Source: Xaviernesmea oryzae
GTDB taxonomy: Bacteria; Pseudomonadota; Alphaproteobacteria; Rhizobiales; Rhizobiaceae
Length of the DNA: 64,000 bases
Assembly (NCBI RefSeq): GCF_900177415.1
Contig: NZ_FXAF01000003.1
Span: forward strand, 124,001 to 188,000
Direction: 5' to 3'
A model generated the notes under the pieces. The model had not been told where the DNA came from. It ran no database searches and worked only from the letters and a program-made list of their open reading frames with translations. Made by a program: the position numbers and the translations under genes. Below are positions 10,697 to 18,953 of the stretch, piece after piece (the stretch's first letter is position 1; each line of letters begins with the position of its first letter).

Positions 10697-11515
10697 TCAG
10701 GACCGCTGGCGGCGCCGGTTGAGACGGATGATGAGCCCGAGCGTGCCGGCGATGACCAGGAATGAGAAGACGGTGGTCACCGTGCCCAGCGCATAAAGCA
10801 CTGGGGTCGTCACATTGGTCGTCATGCCGTAGATTTCGAGCGGCAGGGTGTTGAACGTGCCCGCCGTCATCAGCGTCCGGGCGAATTCGTCATAGGAAAG
10901 CGTGAAGCCGAACAGGCCGACGCCCACGAGGCTTGGCGCGATCATCGGCAGGACCACGTGGCGGAACGTCTGCCAGGATGTCGCGCCGAGATCGCGCGCG
11001 GCTTCCTCATAGGCCGGCGAAAAGCGGTTGAAGACGGCGAACATGATCAGCACGCCGAAGGGAAGTGTCCAGGTCAGATGCGCGCCGAAGGCGGAGGTGA
11101 ACCAGGACGGCTGGAGGCCGACCTGCTGGAACACGACGCCGATGCCGAGCGAGATGATGATCGACGGCACGACGAGACTGGCGACCGCGAGATAGAAGAG
11201 GGCGGTCGAGCCGATGAAACGGCGGCGGAAGGCAAGGCCCGCGAGCAGCGATACGACCACGGTGACGATCATCACCATCAGCCCCAGCACCAGAGAACGA
11301 CGGAAGGAGCCGCCGAAATCGCCGACCGCCTGGGTTTCGAAGAGGTTCGCGAACCAGCGCAGCGACACGCCATTCAGCGGGAAGGTCAGGCCGCCGTTCG
11401 GCCCCTGGAACGACAGGATCAGGATCGCCGAGAGCGGTCCGTAGAGGAAGAGCACAAAGACCGCGAAGAAGACCGCCAGGATGTAGAACTCGCGGCCACG
11501 TTTCTCAGAATGCAT
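10697..11515 (-). CDS. polyamine-type ABC importer permease, PotC-like
   Basis: A 272-residue inner-membrane protein with an N-terminal hydrophobic segment (FFAVFVLFLYGPLSAILIL) and the extracytoplasmic block LTFPLNGVSLRWFANLFE typical of PotC/spermidine-type permeases. The cytoplasmic EAA loop YEEAARDLGATSWQTFRHV (about residues 169-187) contacts the ATPase. It lies one base after the PotB-like gene and six bases before the racemase gene. The substrate is unknown; this subfamily imports polyamines, opines, amino acids and other small polar compounds. Confidence 0.88.
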   Translation of the reverse strand: MHSEKRGREFYILAVFFAVFVLFLYGPLSAILILSFQGPNGGLTFPLNGVSLRWFANLFETQAVGDFGGSFRRSLVLGLMVMIVTVVVSLLAGLAFRRRFIGSTALFYLAVASLVVPSIIISLGIGVVFQQVGLQPSWFTSAFGAHLTWTLPFGVLIMFAVFNRFSPAYEEAARDLGATSWQTFRHVVLPMIAPSLVGVGLFGFTLSYDEFARTLMTAGTFNTLPLEIYGMTTNVTTPVLYALGTVTTVFSFLVIAGTLGLIIRLNRRRQRS

Positions 11516-11516
11516 C

Positions 11517-12428
11517 TCAGAGCTCCTTGCGGATGTCGACGATGCGCAGGATGCCCGCGACCATCAGGAGAACGAGGACCAGCAGCACGACGGCGTTCGC
11601 TGCGGCGGCCGGATATTGCAAGAGCGACATCTGGTTCTTCATCATCAGCGCCACCGAGGCGCTTTGACCGCCGGACATGACCTGCACGGTCGAAAAATCC
11701 GCCATGACCAGCGTCACGACGAAGATCGTGCCGATCGCCATGCCGGGTTTCGCCAGCGGAATGATGACATTGGTGAGGGTCTGCCAGCTCGACGCGCCTG
11801 CGTCGCGGGCGGCTTCGACCAGCGACTTGTCGATGCGCATCAGGGTGTTGAAGATCGGCGTCACCATGAACAGCGTGTAGAGATGCACCATGGCGAGCAC
11901 GACCGCGAAATCCGAATAGAGCAGCCACTCGACGGGTTCGGAAACGAGGCCGGCGCCGACCAGCGTCGAGTTGACGAGACCGTTGCGGCCGAGCACTGGA
12001 ATCCAGGAGATCATCCGGATGATGTTGGAGGTCAGGAACGGCACGGTGCAGACGAGGAAGAGCACCATCTGCATGGCCGTGGTGCGGATGTGAAAGGCCA
12101 GGAAATAGGCAACCCAGAAGCCGACAAAGAGCGTGATCGCCCAGACCAGGAATGCAAACTTCAGGGTATTGAGATAGGTTTTCCAGGTGACCCAGGAGCC
12201 CAGAGTTTCCGCGTAGTTCATCGTCAGGAAATCCGGATACATCTGCGCGAAGTCGTAATCCCAGAAACTGACAACCGTGATCATCAGGATCGGCAGGAGC
12301 AGGAAGGCGCCGAGGATCAGCGTCAGCGGCGTGGCCTGAAGATAGGAAATCGCGGTCGGCGACAGGCGGAAGGTTTTTGCCCGTAAGCCTTCGATCTTTT
12401 CCGTTTCCGAGGATGTCATCGTCGCCAT
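11517..12428 (-). CDS. polyamine-type ABC importer permease, PotB-like
   Basis: A 303-residue permease. The start at 12428 (MATMTSSETEK) is preferred over the upstream 12473 start because it has a GGAGC ribosome binding site a few bases before it. It has an N-terminal TM segment around LTLILGAFLLLPILMITVVSFWDYDF and the EAA loop LVEAARDAGASSWQTL (about residues 203-218). It pairs with the PotC-like protein. A repeat-rich spacer (12448-12590) separates it from the binding-protein gene upstream. Confidence 0.88.
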   Translation of the reverse strand: MATMTSSETEKIEGLRAKTFRLSPTAISYLQATPLTLILGAFLLLPILMITVVSFWDYDFAQMYPDFLTMNYAETLGSWVTWKTYLNTLKFAFLVWAITLFVGFWVAYFLAFHIRTTAMQMVLFLVCTVPFLTSNIIRMISWIPVLGRNGLVNSTLVGAGLVSEPVEWLLYSDFAVVLAMVHLYTLFMVTPIFNTLMRIDKSLVEAARDAGASSWQTLTNVIIPLAKPGMAIGTIFVVTLVMADFSTVQVMSGGQSASVALMMKNQMSLLQYPAAAANAVVLLVLVLLMVAGILRIVDIRKEL

Positions 12429-12447
12429 TCGGTTGCTCCTGTGGGAT

Positions 12448-12590
12448 TGCCCCTCATCCGCCTTGCCGGGCACCTTCTCCCCGCACGCAGGGAGAAGGAG
12501 ACTCGTGGCAGCCGCTTTACCTCGTCTCGACGTCAGCTAGGGGCACGTTCCCTCTCCCCGCGTGCGGGGAGAGGGTTAGGGTGAGGGGCA
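12448..12590. repeat. rhizobial-type intergenic mosaic repeat with two hairpins
   Basis: A 143-base element bounded by 9-base inverted ends, TGCCCCTCA (12448-12456) and TGAGGGGCA (12582-12590). Inside are two strong hairpins: CCTTCTCCC (12473-12481) with GGGAGAAGG (12490-12498), and CCCTCTCCCCGC (12550-12561) with GCGGGGAGAGGG (12564-12575). The layout and the CCCCTCATCCG...TTAGGGTGAGGGG ends resemble the short mosaic elements (RIME-like) scattered in rhizobial genomes. It lies between the binding-protein and permease genes, where it could lower downstream expression or protect upstream mRNA. Confidence 0.7.
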
Positions 12591-12608
12591 GCCGCAGCCG
12601 CAGGGCTA

Positions 12609-13898
12609 TCAAGCCGCGATGAACTCGTTCCAGCGGCGGACCATGTAGCGGTCCTCGTCCATGACCGAGTTCCAGCAGGCGACCTTGCCCATGCGTTCTT
12701 CGAACGAACCGCCGTCGCGAACCGCGCCTGCCTTTTCCATGATCTTGCCGTCAGGCGCGACGATATCGCCCTTGGCCGGCTTGCCTTCCACCCAGAAGCC
12801 CCACTCGTCTTCGCTCATGTGTTGCTTGGCGGTTTCCATGGCGGCCGAATAGTAGCCCTGACGGTTGAGATAGGCGCCGACCCAGCCCGACGTGTACCAG
12901 TTGATGTATTCATAGGCCGCATCGAGCTTCGCGCCGGAGAGATGCGCGGCCAGGCCAAGGCCGCCGCCCCACGAGCGGTAACCTTCCTTCAGCGGCTGGT
13001 ATTTGCAGGCGATACCCTTGGAACGGACAGCGGCGACGGCCGGTGACCACATGGACTGGATGACGACCTCGCCGGAAGCCATGAGGTTGACACTCTCGTC
13101 GAACGACTTCCAGAAGGCGCGGAACTGGCCGTCCTGCTTGGCCTTGATCAGGAAATCGATCGTCTTGTCGATCTCTTCCTTGGTCATGTTGCCCTTGTCG
13201 GCATATTTGATGTTGCCCATGGCTTCCATGATCATCGCAGCGTCCATGATGCCGATCGACGGGATGTTCAGGATCGAGGTCTTGCCCTTGAACTTCGGAT
13301 CCATGATGTCGGCCCAGGTCGAGATCTCGCGGCCGACGAGGTCCGGGCGAATGCCGAGCGTATCGGCGTTGTAGATGGTCGGAACCATGGTGAACCACTG
13401 GGTCTCGCCTTTGGCGAAGGTCTTGGCGCCGGGGCCCTCGACGAAGCCGACCGTATGGGGGGCGGTGCCCTGGGCGATGACGCTGTCCGGTTTCAGCTTG
13501 CCCGTTTTGAAGAGCGGCACGATCTTGTCGTAGTACTTGAGCTTCTTGGTATCCATCGGCTGAATGACGCCTGCCGGATAGACCTTCTTGAGGATCCAGT
13601 ATTCGATATCGGCGATGTCGTAGGAATTCGGCTGGGTGACGGCGCGCTGGGCGGCGGCGTCGGAATCGGTCGCCGTCATTTCGAGGGTGATGCCGAGATC
13701 GGCCTTGCACTTCTCGGCGATCGCATTGAGGTTCGAAACCCCCGTGCCGAACTGGCGCAGCGTGATCGGGTTCTGCGCCCAGATGGTCGGAAAGCCGGTG
13801 ATGACGCCGGAGCCGGCGGCAAGACCGGCCGCCGCGGACGCGGTTTTCAGCAGGTTGCGGCGTGAAATTCCCTTGGTCGTCTTTTTAGTCTTGGTCAT
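12609..13898 (-). CDS. polyamine-type ABC importer solute-binding protein (Tat signal)
   Basis: A 429-residue extracytoplasmic binding protein. The N-terminus carries a twin-Arg motif, ISRRNLLKTASAAAGLAAG (Arg13-Arg14), followed by a hydrophobic stretch and FPTIWAQ, so export by Tat is likely. The body is of the PotD/family-1 type, with extended blocks such as ISTWADIMDPKFKGKTSIL. It lies downstream of the ATPase gene and upstream of the two permeases in one minus-strand operon. The ligand is not predictable; the racemase and GNAT genes in the same operon suggest an amino-acid-like or cyclic amide compound. Confidence 0.87.
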   Translation of the reverse strand: MTKTKKTTKGISRRNLLKTASAAAGLAAGSGVITGFPTIWAQNPITLRQFGTGVSNLNAIAEKCKADLGITLEMTATDSDAAAQRAVTQPNSYDIADIEYWILKKVYPAGVIQPMDTKKLKYYDKIVPLFKTGKLKPDSVIAQGTAPHTVGFVEGPGAKTFAKGETQWFTMVPTIYNADTLGIRPDLVGREISTWADIMDPKFKGKTSILNIPSIGIMDAAMIMEAMGNIKYADKGNMTKEEIDKTIDFLIKAKQDGQFRAFWKSFDESVNLMASGEVVIQSMWSPAVAAVRSKGIACKYQPLKEGYRSWGGGLGLAAHLSGAKLDAAYEYINWYTSGWVGAYLNRQGYYSAAMETAKQHMSEDEWGFWVEGKPAKGDIVAPDGKIMEKAGAVRDGGSFEERMGKVACWNSVMDEDRYMVRRWNEFIAA

Positions 13899-13937
13899 TG
13901 CCTTGTTCTCCTCTGGTTTGAGATTTTGTGGCTGACA

Positions 13938-15029
13938 TCAGTGCTTGAGGCGGCCAAGGACAATGGCGTCCTCGCGGCCCCAGGACAGCGGGATCGCCTC
14001 TCCGACCTTGACCGGGTTGGCGAAAAAGGCGGTGTCGCTCAGGATGGCGGTGAAATCCTCGATGCCGGCGCCGTTGACGCTCAGCTTCACCGAAGGGCCG
14101 CGATACTCGATGTTGGATACCGATCCGGTAAAGCCGAGACCCTTTTCCGAAGGCTCACCGATGCGCACATGGTCGGTGCGGACGGCTATATCAGCCGTAT
14201 CGGCGAAGCCCGCAGCATCCCCGCCGGTCGCGAGGAACTCGCCGCCGGCCGGCACGGAGAGCCTCAGTTCATCGCCGTCACTGCCGGTGACGCGGCCCGA
14301 GATGACATTGTGATCACCCATGAAGCGGGCGACGAAGGCGGTGGCCGGTTTTTCGAACACCATCCGTGGATGAGCCGCCTGCTCGATGCGGCCGTCGTTC
14401 ATGACGACGATCAGGTCGGCAAGCGCCATCGCCTCTTCCTGGCTGTGCGTCACGTGCACGAACGTAATGCCGAGCGATGTCTGCAGCTTCTTGAGTTCGG
14501 CGCGCATGCGGATCTTCAGGAACGGGTCGAGCGCCGAAAGCGGCTCGTCGAGCAGCAGCGCTTCCGGATCGGTGATGAGAGCGCGGGCAAGCGCCACGCG
14601 CTGCTGCTGGCCGCCGGAAAGCTGGGCCGGACGGCGTGTCGCATAGGCTTCGAGCTGCATGAGCCGCAGCATGTCCATCGCCTTGGCACGCCGCTCGTCC
14701 TTTTCCACGCCCTTCATTTTCAGGCTGAAAGCGACGTTATCGACAAGGTCGAGATGCGGGAAGAGCGCATAGGATTGGAACATCATCGCCGTGCCGCGCC
14801 TGGCGGGCGGCAGGTCGGTCACGACCGTGTTGCCGAGGCGGATATCGCCGGAGGAGAGGCTCTCGTGGCCGGCGATCATCCTCAGCGTCGACGTCTTGCC
14901 GCAACCGGAGGGACCGAGCAGGCAACAATAGGTTCCGGCAGGAATTTTCAGGCTGATCGAGTGGACGGCAGTCGCCGTGCCGTAGATCTTCGAGACGGAG
15001 ACGATGTCGATTTCGGCAGCTTTGCTCAT
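13938..15029 (-). CDS. polyamine-type ABC importer ATPase, PotA-like
   Basis: A 363-residue ABC ATPase. Walker A is GPSGCGKT (about residues 39-46), signature [15 protein letters not shown] (about 138-152), Walker [13 protein letters not shown], and the switch His in [13 protein letters not shown]-terminal TOBE domain (from about residue 280) is present, as in PotA/FbpC/MalK. It is the first gene of the minus-strand operon and is transcribed away from the GntR/FCD regulator, with 238 bases between. Confidence 0.92.
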   Translation of the reverse strand: MSKAAEIDIVSVSKIYGTATAVHSISLKIPAGTYCCLLGPSGCGKTSTLRMIAGHESLSSGDIRLGNTVVTDLPPARRGTAMMFQSYALFPHLDLVDNVAFSLKMKGVEKDERRAKAMDMLRLMQLEAYATRRPAQLSGGQQQRVALARALITDPEALLLDEPLSALDPFLKIRMRAELKKLQTSLGITFVHVTHSQEEAMALADLIVVMNDGRIEQAAHPRMVFEKPATAFVARFMGDHNVISGRVTGSDGDELRLSVPAGGEFLATGGDAAGFADTADIAVRTDHVRIGEPSEKGLGFTGSVSNIEYRGPSVKLSVNGAGIEDFTAILSDTAFFANPVKVGEAIPLSWGREDAIVLGRLKH

Positions 15030-15267
15030 CCGGCGCTCCCTTGCGTCGGATATTGCAATGCATCAGCCGTGCCAGTTCGGCTAACTCTCTAAAGATACTT
15101 GTCTTTATCTCCGTGGATGTCTTCGGCAACGCTGAAATGCGTAAAAACCATGCGATCGTTTTCGATCTGCTGGCCAAATCGTATGCAATTTTGGCGTTCG
15201 ATCAAAAACAACTCTATTGGCATTTCATGCCTACTGCGGGTACAAAGGTGCGGCAGTGGATCACACC
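15030..15267. promoter_or_regulatory. divergent promoter region of the polyamine-type operon and its GntR regulator
   Basis: This 238-base gap separates divergent genes and is AT-richer than its surroundings around 15090-15240. It holds the palindrome ATTGCAAT (15053-15060) and the octamer GTATGCAA (15181-15188). The octamer is the reverse complement of the TTGCATAC half-site found before the malonate genes and the UGSC-like gene, where another GntR/FCD regulator is encoded. I could not place -35/-10 boxes with confidence. The operator role is inference. Confidence 0.4.
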
Positions 15268-15981
15268 ATGAATATCAGCGAAAAAATCATCTTTACCGGA
15301 AGCTCGCCCGAGGACCGCTCGATGGCGATCCGGGAAGCGCTTCGCAATGCGATTGTCGATCGCCGGTTGGCGCCGGGAACGAAGCTCTCCGAAAGCGAAG
15401 TTGGCTCTCTTTTCGACGTGAGCCGCACGGTGGCGCGATCCGCACTTCAGATGCTCGCCTTCGAAGGCCTGGTGAGGACGGAGCGCAATCGCGGTGCCTT
15501 CGTTTCCAATCCCTCTCCGGAAGAGGCGAAGCAGATCTTCGCCTCCCGTCGGTTGATCGAGCCCGGGATCGTCGCGGCGGCCATCGAGCGCATTACCGCC
15601 GCCGACATCGAGCAGTTCCGCCGTCATCTCGAGGAAGAAGGGCGCTACATGAACGAACGGGGTCCTGCCGCGCGGCGCGCCGAGATCAAGGCGTCGGGCG
15701 ATTTCCATCTGATGCTGGCTTCCGTCGCGGGCAACGCCATCCTGCAGAAATTCATGGACGAACTCGTCGCACGCTCCTCGCTGGTGATCGCACTTTACGG
15801 CAGGTCCGGCGTGTCGAGCTGCGGGCATTCGGAACATTCCGCCATTCTCGACGCTCTCGAAGGGAAAAAGGGCGGACGCGCAGTCGAACTGATGATCCAC
15901 CACATCGACTATATCGAGGCCGATCTCGATCTGCAGCTCAAGCAGGGCCTTGGTCTCAAGGACGCGCTGTCGCTGATCTAA
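15268..15981 (+). CDS. GntR-family transcriptional regulator, FCD subfamily
   Basis: A 237-residue regulator. The N-terminal winged helix (about residues 14-80) has LRNAIVDRRLAPGTKLSESEVGSLFDVSRTVARSALQ, the usual GntR block, and RGAFV at the wing. The C-terminal FCD domain is all-helical and has the metal/ligand His residues expected in GDFHLMLASVAGN and HSEHSAILDALE. The start at 15268 was preferred; an in-frame ATG at 15217 would add 17 unrelated residues. It is divergent from the polyamine-type operon and probably represses it until an imported acid or amide binds. Confidence 0.88.
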   Translation: MNISEKIIFTGSSPEDRSMAIREALRNAIVDRRLAPGTKLSESEVGSLFDVSRTVARSALQMLAFEGLVRTERNRGAFVSNPSPEEAKQIFASRRLIEPGIVAAAIERITAADIEQFRRHLEEEGRYMNERGPAARRAEIKASGDFHLMLASVAGNAILQKFMDELVARSSLVIALYGRSGVSSCGHSEHSAILDALEGKKGGRAVELMIHHIDYIEADLDLQLKQGLGLKDALSLI

Positions 15982-16030
15982 CCTTGTCGCGAATGCTGCG
16001 CCGAGGGCACTTGATTTTCGCGCCGGAGCT

Positions 16031-16044
16031 GTTAAACGTTTAAC
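16031..16044. promoter_or_regulatory. LacI-type operator 1
   Basis: The sequence GTTAAACGTTTAAC is a perfect 14-base palindrome with a central CG, the form expected for LacI/GalR-family operators. It ends 27 bases before the GTG start of the LacI-family gene and has a second copy 15 bases downstream (centre to centre). Autoregulation and control of the downstream pentitol operon are inferred. Confidence 0.75.
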
Positions 16045-16045
16045 G

Positions 16046-16059
16046 GTAAAACGTTTAAC
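16046..16059. promoter_or_regulatory. LacI-type operator 2
   Basis: GTAAAACGTTTAAC is the second copy of the operator, matching the perfect palindrome at 16031-16044 except at one position (A for T at the third base). The two centres are 15 bases apart, which is about one and a half helical turns, so two dimers would sit on opposite faces of the DNA. Confidence 0.72.
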
Positions 16060-16071
16060 AGTGAGACATCG

Positions 16072-17175
16072 GTGAGCCGCAAGAGAGCCACATTGAAGGA
16101 AGTCGCGGAGAGGGCGGGCGTGTCCATCGCCACCGTCTCCAATGTCTTCAGCGGCCGAAAGCCGGTGAACGACGATCTGCGCATCAAGGTGGAGAGGGCC
16201 GCAAAGGAACTGTCCTATCAGGTCGACCGGGCAGCCTCGCAGCTGAAATCCGGGCGGGCGCGGGTCGTCGGCGTGCTCGTGCCGGATCTCGATGACACGT
16301 TCTTCACGTCGCTGATATCCCGCATCGAGGTCATGGCCCTGAAGGACGGCTACGATGTCATCGTCGCGAGTTCCCGCGACGATAGGCATCTGGAGGAGTC
16401 GCGGCTGCAGACGCTGCTCGGCTGGCGGCCCTCGGGGATCATCGCCGTGCCGTGCTCGGATACGGTGCCGGCGATCCTTGCGCGTGAAGTCGGCCACCTG
16501 CCGATGGTCCTCGTCGACCGCGTCATGCCCGGTTCAGTTGCCGCCGACACGGTGACGATCGACAATTTCGAGGCGGGCGAGATTGCCGCCCGCTATCTGG
16601 TCGAAATGGGGCATTCGGATATCGTTCTGGCCGCTTCCCATCTCGACATCGCGCCGATCCGGGAACGCGTACGGGGCGCGACCTCCGTCGTGGAACGGAT
16701 GCTCGGCCGCACGCCCGCGGCGATCGGGCTTGGCTCGAATGCCGAGCGCGGTGCGGAACTTTTCACGCATTGGCTGGAGCGCCATCCGTTGCCGTCGGCG
16801 GTTTTTGCGCTCACCAACGTCACGACGCTCGCGGTTCTGACGGCGCTCGCCCGCCAGCGGATCGACATTCCGGAGCAGGTCTCAATCATCGGCTTCGACG
16901 ATTACACCTGGATGAGCGCCCGCAAGACTGCGCTGACCGCCATCCGTCAGCCGGTCGATGAGATCGCGCGCGTCGCCTGGGAGCGGCTGCAGGCGCGGAT
17001 CGCCGGCGATGCTGCCGATCCTTATCCCAGCATTCTGAATACGAGCCTGCAAGTCAGGGATTCCACGCGCCGGCTCGTCCCATCCCCTGTCGGGGAACGT
17101 CTCAAAGGCGTGGAAGAGCAGGGTGTCGACCCTGCGGGAGATGCGGTCAAGGACCGGCCGAACAGCATTCACTAG
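16072..17175 (+). CDS. LacI-family transcriptional regulator
   Basis: A 367-residue regulator starting at GTG 16072. The helix-turn-helix ATLKEVAERAGVSIATVSNVFSG and the hinge-helix RAASQLKSGRA are typical of LacI, followed by a periplasmic-binding-protein-like ligand domain (from about residue 62, VVGVLVPDLDDTFFTSL). The C-terminal 30 residues extend beyond the usual family end. No clear Shine-Dalgarno sequence precedes the GTG. Two operators lie immediately upstream. It is the first gene of a plus-strand cluster whose enzymes point to pentitols, so the inducer is probably ribitol or a related polyol or its ketose. Confidence 0.92.
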   Translation: MSRKRATLKEVAERAGVSIATVSNVFSGRKPVNDDLRIKVERAAKELSYQVDRAASQLKSGRARVVGVLVPDLDDTFFTSLISRIEVMALKDGYDVIVASSRDDRHLEESRLQTLLGWRPSGIIAVPCSDTVPAILAREVGHLPMVLVDRVMPGSVAADTVTIDNFEAGEIAARYLVEMGHSDIVLAASHLDIAPIRERVRGATSVVERMLGRTPAAIGLGSNAERGAELFTHWLERHPLPSAVFALTNVTTLAVLTALARQRIDIPEQVSIIGFDDYTWMSARKTALTAIRQPVDEIARVAWERLQARIAGDAADPYPSILNTSLQVRDSTRRLVPSPVGERLKGVEEQGVDPAGDAVKDRPNSIH

Positions 17176-17215
17176 GCGCCGGACGAGAACGCGCCAGCAA
17201 AAGACACATCCGCAT

Positions 17216-17222
17216 GGGAGGA
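17216..17222 (+). promoter_or_regulatory. ribosome binding site that selects a TTG start
   Basis: GGGAGGA at 17216-17222 lies five bases before TTG 17228. No ATG or GTG in the permease frame is equally well placed, so this site decides the start of the first permease gene. Confidence 0.65.
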
Positions 17223-17227
17223 ACATT

Positions 17228-18103
17228 TTGCGTTTGAACAAGATCACCGAAGCGGTGCCATTCCTCGCGCCGGTGCAGATACTGATCCTCAGTGTCATCG
17301 TCATACCCTCGCTGTATGTCGTATGGCTCAGCCTCCATGCCTCCAGCTTCGGACAGTCGGCGACCTTCGTGGGGCTCGACAACTATATCAGGGTACTCAC
17401 CGACCCCGCCTTCATGCTGGCACTCGGCAATACGGTCCTGATCGTCATCTTCGCCGTGCATCTGGAACTTGCCCTTGGCCTTGGGATGGCGTTGCTCTTC
17501 GCAAGCGGCCTGCCATGCCGGCGTATCCTGCTCGTCGCGGTGCTGGCTCCCTATGCGGTCAGCGAAGTCATCGCGGTTGCGATGTGGCGTTTCCTCTTCG
17601 ATCCGGATGTCGGCCCGGTGACGGCCGTTCTGACCTCGCTCGGCCTGCCGATGCTCGACTGGTCCTTCGAGCCGTCGCACGCGCTGATCATGATCGGCCT
17701 TCTGACGATCTGGCTGCATCTGCCCTTCACCTTCATTATTCTTTACGCGGCCCGTCTCGCGATCCCGAAGGATCTCTACGAAGCCGCCCGCATCGACGGC
17801 GCGACGCCTTTCGACGCCTTCCGCCGCGTGACCATGCCGCTGCTCGGCCCAGCGATCGTGGTGGCGCTACTCTTCCGCTACATCTTCGCCTTCCGCATCT
17901 TCTCCGAAGTCTGGCTGATGACGCAGGGCGGGCCGGCCCGCTCGACGGAAGTGGTCGCGGTCTATCTCTACCAGGAGGCCTTCAGCTTCAACGCGTTCGG
18001 CACCGCCGCCGCGACCGCGTGGATCATGGTGCTCGCATCGCTGCTTCTGGCGACCGGTTATGTCTTCCTTCTTCGCAAGCAGGTGGCCGGCAATGCGCAC
18101 TGA
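17228..18103 (+). CDS. sugar/polyol ABC importer permease, MalF/UgpA-like
   Basis: A 291-residue inner-membrane permease of the carbohydrate CUT1 class. The TTG at 17228 is chosen because of the ribosome binding site at 17216-17222. The product begins with RLNKITEAVPFLAP and a first hydrophobic helix, ILILSVIVIPSLYVVWLSL. The EAA loop is YEAARIDGATPFDAFRRVTMP (about residues 184-204). The open frame extends upstream into the end of the LacI gene, but that part is not permease-like. Its stop overlaps the next permease start. Confidence 0.88.
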   Translation: MRLNKITEAVPFLAPVQILILSVIVIPSLYVVWLSLHASSFGQSATFVGLDNYIRVLTDPAFMLALGNTVLIVIFAVHLELALGLGMALLFASGLPCRRILLVAVLAPYAVSEVIAVAMWRFLFDPDVGPVTAVLTSLGLPMLDWSFEPSHALIMIGLLTIWLHLPFTFIILYAARLAIPKDLYEAARIDGATPFDAFRRVTMPLLGPAIVVALLFRYIFAFRIFSEVWLMTQGGPARSTEVVAVYLYQEAFSFNAFGTAAATAWIMVLASLLLATGYVFLLRKQVAGNAH

Positions 18104-18926
18104 CAAGCTCGTCATCGGTTTCGGAAAAACGGTCGCCGTCGTGGTGATCCTCGCCTGGTCGCTGTTTCCGATCGCCTTCATCGTCATGTCGTCCTTCAAG
18201 CCGGGACAGGACATTTTCGCGGTGCCGCCGAAATTCGTCTTCTCGCCGACCTTCCAACACTATGTCGAACTCTGGAACGGCTGGGGCGTCTTCTTCGACG
18301 GGCTCCTGAACAGCACTATCATTACGGCGGGTGCGACGGTTCTCGCGATCACCACCAGCACGGCGGCCGGTTACGTCTATTCGCGCTACAGCAGCCGTAT
18401 GCTCGATGCGAGCGTGATGTTCCTGATTATCGTGCGTCTCATCCCGCCGATCGTCGTGACGCTGCCGCTCTTCCCGATCATCAATGCGGTCGGCCTCAAC
18501 GACACGCATATCGTGCTGATGGTGCTTTATGCGACCTTCTTCGTATCGCTTGGCACGGTGCTGATGCGCACCTTCATCGACCAGATCCCGCGCGAACTCG
18601 ACGAAGCCGCGCAGATCGACAGGGCAGGGCGACTGACGATCCTGAGAAGGGTCATCGTGCCGCTCGCCGCACCGGGCATCCTCGCTGTCGCCGTATTCGT
18701 CGTCGTGTTCGCCTGGAACGAGTTCCTGTTCGCCTTCATCTTCACCGCGACCCGGGCCAAGACCGCGCCGCTGGTGATTTCCGAAATGATCGGATCGATC
18801 GATGGTGTCGATTGGGGTGTGCTGTTTGCCGCCTCGACCGTCCAGCTCATCCCGGTCCTGCTCTTCGTCATTTTCATGAACCGCTATCTCGTGGCCGGCC
18901 TGACCGCCGGTGCGACAAAGGGGTAG
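18093..18926 (+). CDS. sugar/polyol ABC importer permease, MalG/UgpE-like
   Basis: A 277-residue permease starting at ATG 18093, eleven bases inside the end of the preceding gene. It has a first TM helix (VAVVVILAWSLFPIAFIVMS) and the conserved FKPGQDIF block of MalG-type proteins. The EAA-type loop reads PRELDEAAQIDRAGRLTILRRV. It partners the MalF-like protein. The upstream in-frame ATG at 18060 would add 11 residues and is less likely. Confidence 0.9.
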   Translation: MRTDKLVIGFGKTVAVVVILAWSLFPIAFIVMSSFKPGQDIFAVPPKFVFSPTFQHYVELWNGWGVFFDGLLNSTIITAGATVLAITTSTAAGYVYSRYSSRMLDASVMFLIIVRLIPPIVVTLPLFPIINAVGLNDTHIVLMVLYATFFVSLGTVLMRTFIDQIPRELDEAAQIDRAGRLTILRRVIVPLAAPGILAVAVFVVVFAWNEFLFAFIFTATRAKTAPLVISEMIGSIDGVDWGVLFAASTVQLIPVLLFVIFMNRYLVAGLTAGATKG

Positions 18927-18953
18927 CCACACTGTCTGCAAGGGAGGAAAATC

